DNA of 64,000 nucleotides from Aradus depressus (lineage: Eukaryota; Arthropoda; Insecta; Hemiptera; Aradidae). The position numbers were made by a program, and so were the translations under genes. The notes beneath the pieces were generated by a model. It was not told the origin of the DNA and ran no database searches. It saw only the letters and a list, made by a program, of their open reading frames with translations. Location: contig OY759217.1 in the NCBI GenBank assembly GCA_963662175.1, positions 5,830,562 to 5,894,561 of the forward strand, read 5' to 3'. Position 1 is the first letter of the stretch; the number at the start of each line of letters is the position of its first letter. Of the stretch, positions 1 through 9,589 are shown piece by piece.

Positions 1-411
1 ATTTGTATCTCCAATACTCATACCCCCTGTTGGTTGAATTCGAATACCATATCTATCATCCATATCTTGAGTCTTACCTTCAATCGCTTTAGCAATATAA
101 GGTCTTATATTAACTCCTATGTTAGCAGTATCCATAATTTTTTCTACCTTCTCCATACCTGCTGGAGATTGAATTATATCTTTAGTTTCATAAATTGGAG
201 TTGCGGGAACATCTAACTCATAGATTTCTTCTTTCCCTATTCTCGTTTCCGTAGGGATATTCTATTCTCTATTAACCGGTGATGTCGTAGGAAATATGGT
301 TTTTCTATGATAAATAGAAGGAGTGTGAGAAGTGGATGGTCTGCTAACGTCCCTTTCTTCTTCTTCTTGTCTTCCACTCTTTTCTGTAAATATAGCTCCT
401 TGAGGCCTTAA
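1..411 (-). pseudogene. Maverick-like conserved gene of unknown function, C-terminal part
   Basis: The minus strand is open through this stretch apart from one TAG at 262-264. It is rich in acidic and Ser/Pro residues at first and then becomes ordered, with a segment containing the short string MDDRYGIRI followed by GMSIGDTN near the window edge. A C-terminal block of this shape is typical of an uncharacterised protein that sits next to the ATPase in insect Maverick-like elements. The N-terminal part of the same gene is at 2077-2302; the two are separated by a piggyBac insertion. The phase is the same on both sides of the TTAA target, so the split was caused by the insertion. Function unknown; the gene continues beyond base 1. 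Confidence 0.6.
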
Positions 412-2076
412 CTCATTTTGGACCGTTGTTCCATTTCTGGAACATCAACATCTTTCATTGATGGTCACAATGTATTGATAAAAATTATCACTTATTTTTT
501 TTTTTTCTGTATTATTGGTTCACCTGCTAGAGGTTAGATACCATTACTTTCCTTTATTTACGTTTCTGTTATCAGTGAAACGTGTTATAATTGCCGTTTC
601 AGAGTGTAAGATGTCGTCTACGTCTAGGTAAGTAAATAATACATTGTTATGTAAATATTTTGATTGTAATCAATTTTTTATATACCAGATAGATTGAACT
701 TTAGTAATAATATGTTGTTTGTATAAATGGATGCACATAAGTTGACTTCACTACATGCTATGTTTCATGTTCCATCTCAAATATCCGAAAAAGGTTGTGA
801 ACTTGATTCCTTACCGAAAAAAGTAAAGAAGAGACCATTCGAAAGGAAGTGGACTAACGTTGACTTGCCTATTCAAAGGGAGAAGGAGTGGAGTCTGAAT
901 AAATTCATTTCAGAAAAGCCATATAGTCCTGTCAAATTGTTTGAACTTTTCTATGATGATAAGTTAATATCAATAATTGCGACATTCACTAATAAATATG
1001 CCCTATCAAAAAATATAAATTTGAACGTTTCCGTCAATGACCTACGGGTATTTTTTGCGATATTACTTGTCTCGGGGTATTGCCAGCTTCCCAGATTGAA
1101 AATGTATTAGGATCAAATAGAGTCGAAAAGGCATCTTTGACTGATAATAAAGAAATGCGCAAAAAACCCAGAGGCTCTTATTGTCAAGTGACCGACACTG
1201 AACAAGGAATAACCCTTGTGAAGTATAATGATAATGATCCTGTCACTGTAGCTTTGACACAGGGAGGCATTGCACAATTGGGAAAAGCCACCAAGTATAG
1301 CCGGCAGCTGAAGAAAAGAATAAAAATTCCACAGCCTTACTGTGTGACTCTTTACAACCAATACATGGGAGGTGTTGACAGACTGGATGAAAATATCGCG
1401 TCCATATAAGAAGGAAAAAGTGATATTGGCAGTTACTTATGTTTCCTCTAAATGCGTCAGTAGAATGGCTGGTGGTTGTACAGATGGAAGGTGAATAGTA
1501 AGAAAGAGCCCCTGGATCTTCTAGCGTTCACCCGTCAAATAACACGGATATATTTAGTCAAATACCGCCAGAGACTGTCAATCTGAAGACCAATCGAAAA
1601 TTTCAGGCCGGTTCAGAAAAGAGTAACAAAAGATGTGCGTTACGATGGCCAGGCTTCATTACAAAAGCTCGTAAGCAAACACGATGTGGACAATGCAAGG
1701 AAAATTCGCCCATGAAATGCATCAAATATGATGTCAATCTCCATGCAAACTGTTTTTCTATGTTTCATTCTAAATAATTTTTTGACGTTTTCATACAATT
1801 TCGTTTTCAACAATACAATGGTGCAAAATTATGTTTTTTTTGTTAAATATCACTTACTAAAGCTAATACAAATGATGTAATAAGGCGTTTCAGTATGAAT
1901 TTATTCCCCATACCATTCAATACCGTTGTTCCAAAAATGAAACACTCAAAATTTTGGCTCAAATTTTCATAAAATGACAAAAGTATAACAACTTGAACAT
2001 TTATACATGACAATCTCATCATACAATCTAAAAAAACAATATTTGTTGGGAAAAAAATAAGTTAGTCCTAAATGGG
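412..2076 (+). mobile_element. piggyBac-family DNA transposon, internally deleted
   Basis: The 1665-bp element is bounded by TTAA at 408-411 and TTAA at 2077-2080, the target duplication of piggyBac. Its ends form imperfect inverted repeats: the left end begins CTCATTTTGGAC and the right end, read inward on the opposite strand, begins CCCATTTAGGAC (10 of 12 match). A decayed transposase lies inside at 727-1777. The sequence ACCGTTGTTCCA occurs just inside the left end (about 421) and again near 1922 in direct orientation, a possible subterminal motif. It is inserted in the unknown Maverick gene on the minus strand. Confidence 0.88.
727..1777 (+). pseudogene. piggyBac transposase, broken (internal deletion, stops, frameshifts)
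   Basis: The N-terminal 127 codons (727-1110) include the start of the DDE_Tnp_1_7 region and stop at a TAG just after LPRLKMY. A second frame (1080-1409) carries the late catalytic-domain block, including KKPRGSYC and the typical MGGVDRLDENIA string. Further fragments follow in other frames, and the last open stretch to the TAA at 1775-1777 carries the Cys-rich C-terminal zinc-binding tail (CGQC, then NLHANC). Compared with intact transposases of about 550-600 residues, most of the catalytic core including the first two Asp residues is deleted near 1095-1120. It cannot be active. Confidence 0.85.
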
Positions 2077-2302
2077 TTAACTCAACCTCTTCATCTTTCC
2101 TTTTTTGCTCGACAGGAGTGTTAAGCACATGTTTTGTAAGAATTTGAAGTGGTTGTGTTATAGGTCCTAAGGATTTTTCCATGTGTTCGGTAGCTTCATG
2201 TAAATCTCGTTTAAGAGATTTAAATTTCTTTTTAAGTTGTTTACTTGTACTAATGATGTAGTGTGTTAACGTGCGCTTCATTGTATACCAATGTAATAAC
2301 AT
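2077..2302 (-). pseudogene. Maverick-like conserved gene of unknown function, N-terminal part
   Basis: Reading on the minus strand from Met codons at 2302 or 2281 (MKRTLTH), about 75 codons precede the piggyBac junction at TTAA 2077-2080. The segment is basic then acidic and predicted helical (KKKFKSLKRDLHEATEHMEK, then a Pro-containing segment). A Lys-rich coiled N-terminus followed by a low-complexity linker resembles the uncharacterised protein commonly found downstream of the ATPase in insect Maverick-like elements. The start lies about 20 bases from the end of the ATPase gene on the same strand, suggesting a shared transcript. Residues past the TTAA (THLGL...) are piggyBac sequence read by chance. 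The rest of the gene is at 1-411. Confidence 0.6.
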
Positions 2303-2321
2303 ACACTATGGTTCTATTAAG

Positions 2322-3018
2322 CTATAAAAGTATAAAATAATCAAAACTTTTGCGATATCGTCCTTTTGGTGTGTTTTCTTTGTTTTATCTGTAATGATGA
2401 AACCATATTATGGATTATTTGCCCAGCAAAGATTACACATTTCTTTAAATTTTTCAAAATTCACATCAGGCGTGCTAACATGATCATTGAAAACATGTTT
2501 AAGATTTAAATCATCTTGATGAAATAAAATAATAACGTTTGAATTATCTCTAATAAGGTGTTTTGGAATTCGAGCATAGCTCTGAGTTAAATAGAAACTA
2601 TCCAATGCTCTATGACGACCCATACTAAAATACTCTCGAATAATATCTTGACTCACTGTTGCGATGTCGTCAAAAATACAAACAGTTTTGTTTAGCTCCA
2701 GAGGGCTCAATAACACTTTGACCATCCTCAAATGTGTAGTATGAGATTTCAGGAACAGTTTGCAATATTAGTTTTAAATAAGTATATTTCGATTGATCCA
2801 ATGATCTACTATAGGTATATGTAGATATTTTCAAAACGAAGACCATTCTCACGAAGAAGCAAACTAATAATTAAATTAGTTTTTTCGCATCCAGAAGGAC
2901 CACATACTATTGATCGTATACTAATTGGTAATAAAAGTCGTTGTTTTTCGCTGCTTTCACCAATATTACCTAAGATATTTATCACTTGGAGTTGATCCTT
3001 ATGCTGTTTTGAACGCAT
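2322..3018 (-). pseudogene. FtsK/HerA-like DNA-packaging ATPase, pseudogene
   Basis: In Maverick/adintovirus-like elements this ATPase drives DNA into the capsid. The minus strand starts at 3018 and shows a P-loop-like CGPSGCEKTN, in which the usual Gly before Lys is Glu, a change expected to impair nucleotide binding. A frameshift near 2830-2850, another near 2700, an in-frame TAA near 2410 and a final frameshift near 2350 break the frame. Walker B (VCIFDDIA) and the following block with GRHRALDSFYLTQSYARIP are intact. After the TAA the family's C-terminal pattern continues (YGFIITD, then GRYRKSFDYF in another frame) to a TAG at 2322-2324. About 230 codons in all, the expected size. It is divergent to the PLA2 gene at 3098. 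Confidence 0.85.
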
Positions 3019-3097
3019 ATTTAATGAACTTGTTAAATTTAAACCACCCTTTATATATTAGTATAAATAATCTTTTTAAGAATCTGATATAGTCAGT
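3019..3097. promoter_or_regulatory. Probable divergent promoter between ATPase and PLA2 genes
   Basis: Only 79 bases separate the divergent start codons. The stretch is AT-rich, with TATATATTAGTATAAATA at about 3050-3067 and a CAGT just before the plus-strand ATG, resembling an arthropod TATA/initiator pair. This is inference from position and composition. Confidence 0.35.
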
Positions 3098-3904
3098 ATG
3101 AATCGAAGAAAGGTTCGAAGTGGAAGTGGCTTAATTAATTCTCTTATAGATAGATTACCATTTGAAGCCCACATTCCGGGTTTTAATTATTGTGGTCCTG
3201 GAACTAAACTTGAAGAAAGAATAGCCAAAGGTGTCAAAAGAACTAACCCATTAGACGAGGCGTGCAAAAAACACGATTTAGAATATCTCAAACATAAAGA
3301 TTTATCTAACCGTCACATAGCGGATAATTTATTAGCAGAACAAGCTTGGCAAAGATCAAAGGCAAAAGACGCAGAAAAAATTGCATCTTTAGTTGTTACT
3401 AGTGCAATGAAAGCTAAAGTTAAATTTGGAGGAGGAACCAAAGATGTTGATAAAAGAAGAAAAAAGAAAACTCAACCACCAAAATTAAGAAAGAATTATT
3501 TTCGAAATCTTTTTAAAGCAGCTCGCGTAAGTCCATACAACATATCAACATGGCCCATTAATAAATCATCTTCATTAGCAATAAAAAAAGCTCGACATTT
3601 TTTAAACAGAAATAAGAAAAAATATTCTTCTACTCAAGTAGTTCCTTGAAGTAATAGTAGAGTAATTCCAATTCCTAAAAAATCTGGTGGGTTCTTTCCA
3701 TTTCTAGTTCCACTATTTTCGGCATTATCTGCTTTAGGAAGCTTAGCAGGAGGTGCTTCTGTCGTTGCTAAAACTATAAGCGATGTGAAAAGTGCACGTG
3801 AAAGATTAGAAGAGATGAAAAGACAGAATCGTGTTTTAGACGATCAAAAAGTCGGTGCTGGGACGTATATTAAGCCATTTAAAAAAATTATAGTCTTTTC
3901 ATAA
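3098..3904 (+). pseudogene. Maverick-like capsid-associated protein with PLA2 domain and pVI-like tail, one in-frame stop
   Basis: Residues 20-75 look like a viral-type phospholipase A2: a calcium-loop-like YCGPGT and the catalytic-type KKHDLEY (His-Asp), as in parvoviral VP1 PLA2 and in the PLA2-like genes of insect Maverick/adintoviruses. The middle is Lys-rich (nuclear-targeting style). A TGA at 3647-3649 interrupts the frame after 183 codons, but the same frame stays open for 84 more codons and encodes a hydrophobic Gly/Ala-rich segment (FFPFLVPLFSALSALGSLAG) followed by a charged helix and a basic tail to TAA at 3902-3904. That tail resembles the membrane-active adenovirus pVI-like proteins of these elements. 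One stop in otherwise intact sequence points to recent decay. The terminal TAA lies inside the Jockey target-site duplication. Confidence 0.75.
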
Positions 3905-4027
3905 CAAGTTTTTATTTATTTATTTACATATTCACAACGACAACATTTGTCACTAGTGATCGTGATGATGTGCTGTGGCAAGTGTGTCGCTGTACTGCTG
4001 AGGTACGTGACCGAAGAGGAGTCCAGG

Positions 4028-6737
4028 CTAGTCCTGGAGCAGGTCCCTCTGCCATGCCCGCTTTAGACGTCTTGGTGGGTTTGTGGGGAGAGTGTTCGTG
4101 GATAATTGGAGAATAAGTGGATTGGCGTGATGATGGAGTTTGTCGTGAAAATTTTGATATCGTGTCTTGATAACAGAACGTATAAATGGGATGTTGAGGT
4201 CATTATGTAATGTGAGGTTGGAAACGTAAAATGGGGCATTGGCAATGTGGCGTAGTATGATGGATTGTAATGACTGAAGGCGTTGTATGTTTGATTTTTT
4301 GGCTGATCCCCATATCTCGATTCCGTAAGTCCAGATGGGTTTTAGTATAGTGTTGTAAATGTGAAGTTTGTTTTCAAGCGATAATGTCGATCGTCGTCCG
4401 ATGATTGATTTCAGTTGTCCAAATCGTCTTTTGAGGTCTGTGCGTTTCAGTCTGATATGAGTTGTCCAAGTTAAACGTATGTCTAAATGAAGTCCTAGAT
4501 ATCGGACAGTGTCTGATGCAGGAATGGGCTGGTTGTTAATGTATACTGGTGGACAAGTGTTGTGTCTGAGGGTAAATGTGGTTTGCAGAGATTTGTCTCT
4601 ATTAATTTTTAGTCTCCATTTGTTGGCCCAATCTGTTTAGCTGGTGTAAATGTTCCTGTAAGTGTGAGCTTGCTTGTGTTGGGTCTGAGTGTGTTGAGAG
4701 AATGGCTGTGTCGTCTGCGTATGTAGCGAGTAGTGTGTTGTCGTGTTGTGGAATGTGTGCTGTGTAGATTGAGAAGAGTAGGGGACTGAGGGAACTTCCT
4801 TGGGGGACTCCAGCTTTGACCTCCAAAAAATGTGATGAGGAAGATCCCTCAGATACCCTAAAGTTTCTGTTTTCTAGGAATGACTTAAGTATTAAATAAT
4901 ATGTGTGAGGAAGGTGAGATTTAAGTGTGTAGAGCAGGCCTGGGTGCCAGACACGATCAAACGCTTTTTCAATGTCCAGAAATACGCCTGTGCAAAACTC
5001 TTTTCTTTCAAAGCTGGTGGCTATGTAATCGACCAAACGATGGCACTGGTGTATTGTCGAATGTCTTTGTCGAAAGCCAAATTGATGGTCTGGGAGAAGG
5101 TTGTCTTGTGCAGTGATGTAGGTTAGTCTGTCCAGTAGAAGTCTCTCTAGTGGTTTGGATATCACAGGAAGCAGGCTTATAGGACGGTATGACGAGGCCT
5201 GGTCTGGGGTTTTCCCTGGCTTAAGAATCATCCTGACTACTGATATCTTCCAGACAAGGGGATAGTAACATAGTCGTAGTACTGTGTTGTATAAATTCGT
5301 CAAGTAAATTAGTCCTTTTCTCGGTAGCTGTCGTAGTATCTCAGCGGTTATCAGATCATGACCTGGAGATTTCCGTAAGGGGAGTTTTTTAATTGTCAGT
5401 TCAACTTCATTAGGACTGAATGCCTTTGGGGGGAGAGTTAGTTGGAGGGGGGTAGTAAGTGCTGTCAGTACTTGGTCTGTATGTTGGTCGTCTCCTATGT
5501 CCTCGTGGGGAGTGAATACTTTGGAAAGATAATCAGCGTAGAGGTCTGCCTTCTCCTGGTCTGACCTAGTCCAGGCCCCATCATTCCGCCGAAGGGGGTG
5601 TGATACCCGTGCATTGCCAAGAAGCCGTTTCGTCGCTGTCCAAAGTGAGTTATCTCGAGCCGCCAGAGTCGAGATATATGTCTCATGTCTGTCTTGTTTC
5701 AGGTTGGAAAGTTCTGTAGAGAGGGTTCGCCGGAGTTGATTGTATGTCTGTCTGTCGGAAGGGTACCTCGATCTTTGCCATCGAGACCTGGCCGCTCTTT
5801 TCTCTCTTATCATCTGCAGGATGTGTGGTGGGAGGGATATGTTGTTGTGTGAGCGTCTTGGTCTGGGTGGTCGGCACGATTTTGTCACAGCTTCTTGAAT
5901 CCACAATGTGAAGTTACCTGCTGCGTCGTCAAGTTCGTCTTGTGTCCGTATGGTATTGTTTAAGTTTATTTTGTCGTCCAGTTCTTCTCTGAAACAGTCC
6001 CAGTTTATTGGTCCTGTTATTAATGATGGCCTCTGAGGCCGGGCCAGGGGTTTGGAGGCTAGTTCAAGTAAAACTGGGGAGTGGTCTGATGATAAGTCGT
6101 CTAAGGAGGTCACGTAAGTATGAGATGCGTTTATATGGGATGTAATAAAATAGTCGAGTAAGTCAGGGGATTTAGCGATGGATGTGGGCCAATAAGTGGG
6201 TTGTCTTGGGGCTATGATGTCGTAACTGGAAGAATTTAGTAGTCCAAGTAGTCGCCGTCCTCTAGTGTTGGTCGTGCGACACCCAAAATGCACATGTTTG
6301 GCGTTCAGATCGCCACCAGCTATGAATCGTGGACCCAGGCCATGGAGGAATGTGGTCATGTCGTGTTGTGTCAGTGCCTTGTTGGGTGGGCTGTAAGCTG
6401 AACAGATGGTTAATGGGTTGGAGTTGCAATTAATAGAGACGGCTGTGTATTGAAGTGACATGGTAGGTGTTTGTGGTATGACGGTGTGCTGGATGCTGTT
6501 ATGTATGAGGATGAGACTGCCGCCATGTGCTGTTCCGTCAGGATGGTCTGTTCTGTATGTTACGTAGTCCGTGATGTGAAAGTGTAGTTTGGAAGTTAAG
6601 TGTGTCTCAGTAATTAGTGCTATGTCAGTTCGTTTGTCATTTAGAAGTATTTCCAGTTCGTTTTTATGGGAGATCAGCCCATTGGCATTCCATAGTAGGA
6701 GTGTTAGCTTGTTGTTTGTGTGTGTTGTGTGAATCAT
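4028..6737 (-). pseudogene. Jockey ORF2: endonuclease-reverse transcriptase, single frameshift
   Basis: The reading frame from 6737 begins with an AP-endonuclease domain (LLWNANGL at residues 13-20, ITETHL, GGDLNAKH, SSDHSPVLL). It continues into a reverse transcriptase with SYRPISLLP, FLDIEKAFDRVW, GVPQGSSLSPLLF and the catalytic ATYADDTAIL. At about 4630 the frame shifts and stops at 4602; in the neighbouring frame the normal continuation is clear (KWRLKINRDKS, then VRYLGLHLD) and runs to a TAG at 4028-4030 after RRLKRAWQRDLLQD. So a one-base change is the only visible lesion in about 900 codons. It would copy LINE RNA at a nicked chromosomal target. Confidence 0.92.
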
Positions 6738-7945
6738 TTTGATAGTTTTGGAATGAGCTCTGAAACAAGTGTTGTGAGGAGGGTGATGAGGGGTGTGATG
6801 ACAGATTTGAAATCAGTGAGAAATGAGGTGAGCGTGTTGGCGATGTCGATACTACCTGAAGCAGGCATGGGAGGGGGGACCGTCTCCGAGGAGGCCGCAT
6901 CTCTGTAGCTCCTCTCCGGCCGGACCCCAGCAGTAGGGGCGGCTGGCATCGTGGCTGGGTAGTCAGTCTGGCTGATTGGTGGCGGCCTTCGGACGGCTTC
7001 TTCCTGGCTGCTTCTCCTGTTTTTCAGCTGTTGGTAAACCACGCAGCCGCGGTAGCTGGCTGGGTGCGGGCCTCCGCAGAGGGCGCAAGTCGCTGGTGTG
7101 TCTCTCATTTTCTGGCAGTCCTTTGTAAAATGGTTCTGACCACATTTTACGCACTTGGGTGGATGGTTGCAGTAACCCCTTGTGTGAAGGAGCTCCTGGC
7201 AGCGGTGACATTGAGGAATGTCTCCTCGCTGTCGTGGCTCTTCTACCGTTATTTTCTGGCAAGCCAGAAATTGTAACTTGAAAATGTTCTTATTATTTTC
7301 CCTAGGATCTAAATCCACAAAAAATAGGGGAAGTGGATTTTTAGTTTTCCTATTAAGAGCATTAGTGACGCTCCTAACACAGTAGCCTTGTTTCATAAGG
7401 TCCTCTTTAATTTCGTCGACGTCGGTAGTTGGGTGTAGTTGTTTCAGAACGACCCGAAATGACTTTTCAGTTTGAAGCTGATAAGTATGAAAGTCGGCGT
7501 CTCGCATTTGTAGATATTTTATAGTTTTCCGGTAACCATCGGAACTATTGGTCGCTATGGATGTTTTCTCAGCCTTTGTTTCCAGTGTGAATGCGTCCTT
7601 CTCAATGAGTGCTACTAGGTCTTCTTTTAGTCTTCTGATGTCATTCAGGTTACGCGTATAAATTTTCGGGGGCTTTTTTAATATTTTTTCCACTGTGGGC
7701 TCCTCATCCATTTTTTGAGTATTATTTGTATCCTTATTGTCTATTACGAATTTGGTGAGAGGCTGAAATGGATTGGGAGTGATGAAATTTGGAATGACAA
7801 TGCTCTCGTGACTTTTGAAAAATTTTTCAGGTATGGGTGGTGAATGGGATGAGGATGGTTTCGATTTTCCGTGGGCTCGAGTGGGTGCGGGGCTGGGTGA
7901 TGGTTGAGGAGTGGTCATATTGGCTGGCTTACCTTCCGTCTTCAA
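6734..7945 (-). CDS. Jockey ORF1 (gag-like RNA-binding protein)
   Basis: This 403-codon ORF is intact. The first 120 residues are Pro/Ser/Thr-rich. Residues about 130-230 match the PRE_C2HC-type region of Jockey ORF1 proteins. Three CCHC-like zinc knuckles follow (CHRCQ...HTRGYC, CVKCGQNHFTKDC, CALCGGPHPASYRGC). The C-terminus ends in a hydrophobic Leu/Ile-rich helix. The protein would coat LINE RNA as a ribonucleoprotein. The last codons overlap the ORF2 start by four bases, so ORF2 is probably translated by reinitiation or frameshifting. The first ATG after the UTR is used; no upstream ATG competes in this frame. Confidence 0.9.
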   Translation of the reverse strand: MKTEGKPANMTTPQPSPSPAPTRAHGKSKPSSSHSPPIPEKFFKSHESIVIPNFITPNPFQPLTKFVIDNKDTNNTQKMDEEPTVEKILKKPPKIYTRNLNDIRRLKEDLVALIEKDAFTLETKAEKTSIATNSSDGYRKTIKYLQMRDADFHTYQLQTEKSFRVVLKQLHPTTDVDEIKEDLMKQGYCVRSVTNALNRKTKNPLPLFFVDLDPRENNKNIFKLQFLACQKITVEEPRQRGDIPQCHRCQELLHTRGYCNHPPKCVKCGQNHFTKDCQKMRDTPATCALCGGPHPASYRGCVVYQQLKNRRSSQEEAVRRPPPISQTDYPATMPAAPTAGVRPERSYRDAASSETVPPPMPASGSIDIANTLTSFLTDFKSVITPLITLLTTLVSELIPKLSK

Positions 7946-8191
7946 GTTCCTTTGGGAACCCGCGGGGCAGCAACAATAGTCCGGGTAATATTTAATGAAA
8001 AAACAATAAAACTGATAACACTACTTATAAATAAACGTTAATAAACTGAAAAAGAATAATTAAAATGCAAAAGAAAAACATAAAAACTAAAATCTCAAAA
8101 GTTAACCTTAAATAGTAATGTTCACTCTATGATAGCAACAGCTGTTTCATAACAAGTAAAGACAGAAAACAATGATTTTCGAGGTGTATTC

Positions 8192-8482
8192 ATGCGGGAT
8201 ACATTGCCTAACTCACCAAAAGGAAATGAATGCCCAATAGTTAATTTAGATTCAATAAAAAATCGTGGGACTCATTACGTTTGTTTATTAAAGAAAGATA
8301 AACAAGTCAAATTTTTTGACCCCTTCGGAAATCTTCGACCGCCTCCAGCTTTAATAAAATATTTAAATGACTGTACTATTGAATATAATCGAAAAAGGTA
8401 TCAAAAATGGAATACGCCTTATTGTGGTCATTTATGTTTGGAATACCTATATAATGAAATGAATTGGTATAAAACATCTTAA
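8192..8482 (+). CDS. Adenain-like (Ulp1-fold) maturation protease, N-terminus uncertain
   Basis: This is an adenovirus-type cysteine protease as carried by Maverick/adintovirus-like elements, where it matures capsid proteins. The catalytic His lies in GTHYVCLL, the acidic partner in FFDPFGN, and the nucleophile Cys in TPYCGHLCLEYL. The ATG at 8192 gives 96 codons. The frame is open upstream to about 8154 and reads DFRGVF before this Met; family members normally have additional residues before this block. The Jockey target site sits just upstream, so a longer N-terminus may have been lost. The stop at 8480-8482 is two bases before the next gene's ATG, indicating a polycistronic layout. Confidence 0.75.
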   Translation: MRDTLPNSPKGNECPIVNLDSIKNRGTHYVCLLKKDKQVKFFDPFGNLRPPPALIKYLNDCTIEYNRKRYQKWNTPYCGHLCLEYLYNEMNWYKTS

Positions 8483-8484
8483 TC

Positions 8485-9089
8485 ATGAGCTTAACGTTCA
8501 CATTAACAGGTAAATCAAATGTGCTCAGCGCACATTTTTTTCCACCTATTGATTTAAATGGTTGCGAATACAGTATTGGTCTTTTAAGTTTTGATAGCTA
8601 TAATCCCATACCGAACATTAAGAAAGATGAAAATAACATTTTTTATTATGGTAATAAATCAATTGCATTACCAACTGGAACGTATGAATTAAGTGCTATA
8701 GCAAACTATTTAGAAGAGAATATAGACGCTCCAGATAATGTCATATTGAGAGCAAATAACAATACTTTGAAGTGTTAATTAAAGTGTTCAGCCACAATTT
8801 ACTTTCATTATTAGGTTGGAATAAGCCTATAACCCTCAATGCGACAGAAAACACCTTCCATATATCTCCGAATGTTGTAAATATTAATAAAGTGAATGTT
8901 GAGTCAATAGATTGTATCATTGCTTCAGGTTCATATAGAAATGACAAACCGGTTCATACGATATATGAATTCTTTCCTACTGTTGAAGCTGGCTATAAGA
9001 TTGTAGAAAGCCCCTCAAACGTTATTTATCTCCCAGTCATTGTCAAGAGTATAGATAACATTACCATACGAGTTGTGAGTAGTGTATAA
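8485..9089 (+). pseudogene. Maverick-like capsid/penton-type protein, broken
   Basis: The ORF starts MSLTFTLTGKS and runs 97 codons to a TAA at 8776-8778; a frameshift near 8810 moves the reading to a second frame, which continues through SLLGWNKPI, HTIYEFFPTVEAGYKIVE and VIYLPVIV to a TAA at about 9089. The beta-rich, motif-poor sequence resembles the protein that follows the protease in insect Maverick/adintovirus-like elements, often assigned as a penton or minor capsid protein; I hold that assignment loosely. The usual C-terminal residues appear to be lost, and the element is truncated here where a G-rich minisatellite begins. Confidence 0.6.
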
Positions 9090-9100
9090 AGGCCGGTTGA

Positions 9101-9540
9101 GTCACACAAGGGGGGGAGCAGAATTGAGGAGGTGGAGGTGGAGCAGAATTGAGCAGGATCAGAATTGAGGTGGTGGAGCAGAATTGAGGAGCAGGGTTTC
9201 GGAGGTGGAGGTGGAGGTGGAAAGATGTGTCTGTGAAGTGAGGTGGAGGTGGTGGATCAGAGTTTCGGAGGTGGTGGTGGTGGTGGAGCAGAATTGAGGA
9301 GGTGGAGGTGGAGCAGAATTGAGCAGGATCAGAATTGAGGTGGTGGAGCAGAATTGAGGAGCAGAGTTTCGGAGGTGGAGGTGGAGGTGGAAAGATGTGT
9401 CTGTGAAGTGAGGTGGAGGTGGTGGATCAGAGTTTCGGAGGTGGTGGTGGTGGTGGAGCAGAATTGAGTCATACAAGGGGGGGGGGGGGGGGGGGGGAGC
9501 AGAGTTTCGGAGGTGGAGGTGGATCTGTGACAACCTTTGA
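9101..9540. repeat. GGTGGAG-rich minisatellite with a G homopolymer
   Basis: Two near-identical higher-order units of about 175-180 bp (for example at 9124 and 9296) contain nested GGAGGTGGAGGTGGAGCAG, GAATTGAGG and GTTTCGGAGG motifs. A run of about 23 G at 9477-9497 follows. ORFs across this stretch are Pro/His/Thr low-complexity products and are not genes. Strand asymmetry is extreme: G on plus, C on minus. Confidence 0.85.
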
Positions 9541-9589
9541 CCCCTACCCCCACCCACCATAGTACATCCCCATCTCAAATCTCCCCTTC

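Larger units (their letters stand above)
3910..8144 (-). mobile_element. Jockey-clade LINE, near full length, inserted in the Maverick relic
   Basis: A 4235-bp non-LTR retrotransposon on the minus strand. It is flanked by a perfect 13-bp target duplication TTTCATAACAAGT (3897-3909 and 8145-8157). The 5' UTR is about 8144-7946, followed by ORF1 (7945-6734), ORF2 (6737-4028, one frameshift) and a short 3' UTR. The 3' end has a (TAAA)n-like A-rich tail reading TAAATAAATAAA on the minus strand near 3911-3925. ORF1 and ORF2 overlap by ATGA, a usual Jockey arrangement. Good preservation makes it younger than the Maverick decay around it. Confidence 0.93.
1..9090. mobile_element. Decayed Maverick/Polinton (adintovirus-like) element, left end outside window
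   Basis: After setting aside the piggyBac at 412-2076 and the Jockey LINE at 3910-8144, what remains is a compact block of genes typical of Maverick/adintovirus-like elements of insects: an unknown conserved gene and a packaging ATPase on the minus strand, then divergently a PLA2/pVI-like gene, an adenain-like cysteine protease and a capsid-like gene on the plus strand. Each gene except the protease carries at least one stop or frameshift, so this is a non-functional integrated copy. No protein-primed DNA polymerase, retroviral-type integrase, double-jelly-roll major capsid gene or terminal inverted repeat is visible; the left side runs off the window and the right side ends at a G-rich minisatellite near 9.1 kb. 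Assignment rests on recognising several co-located families, not on a search. Confidence 0.8.

Noticed and set aside
4905..5126. Plus-strand ORFs across the Jockey ORF2
   Set aside because: They are antisense shadows of the reverse transcriptase frame.
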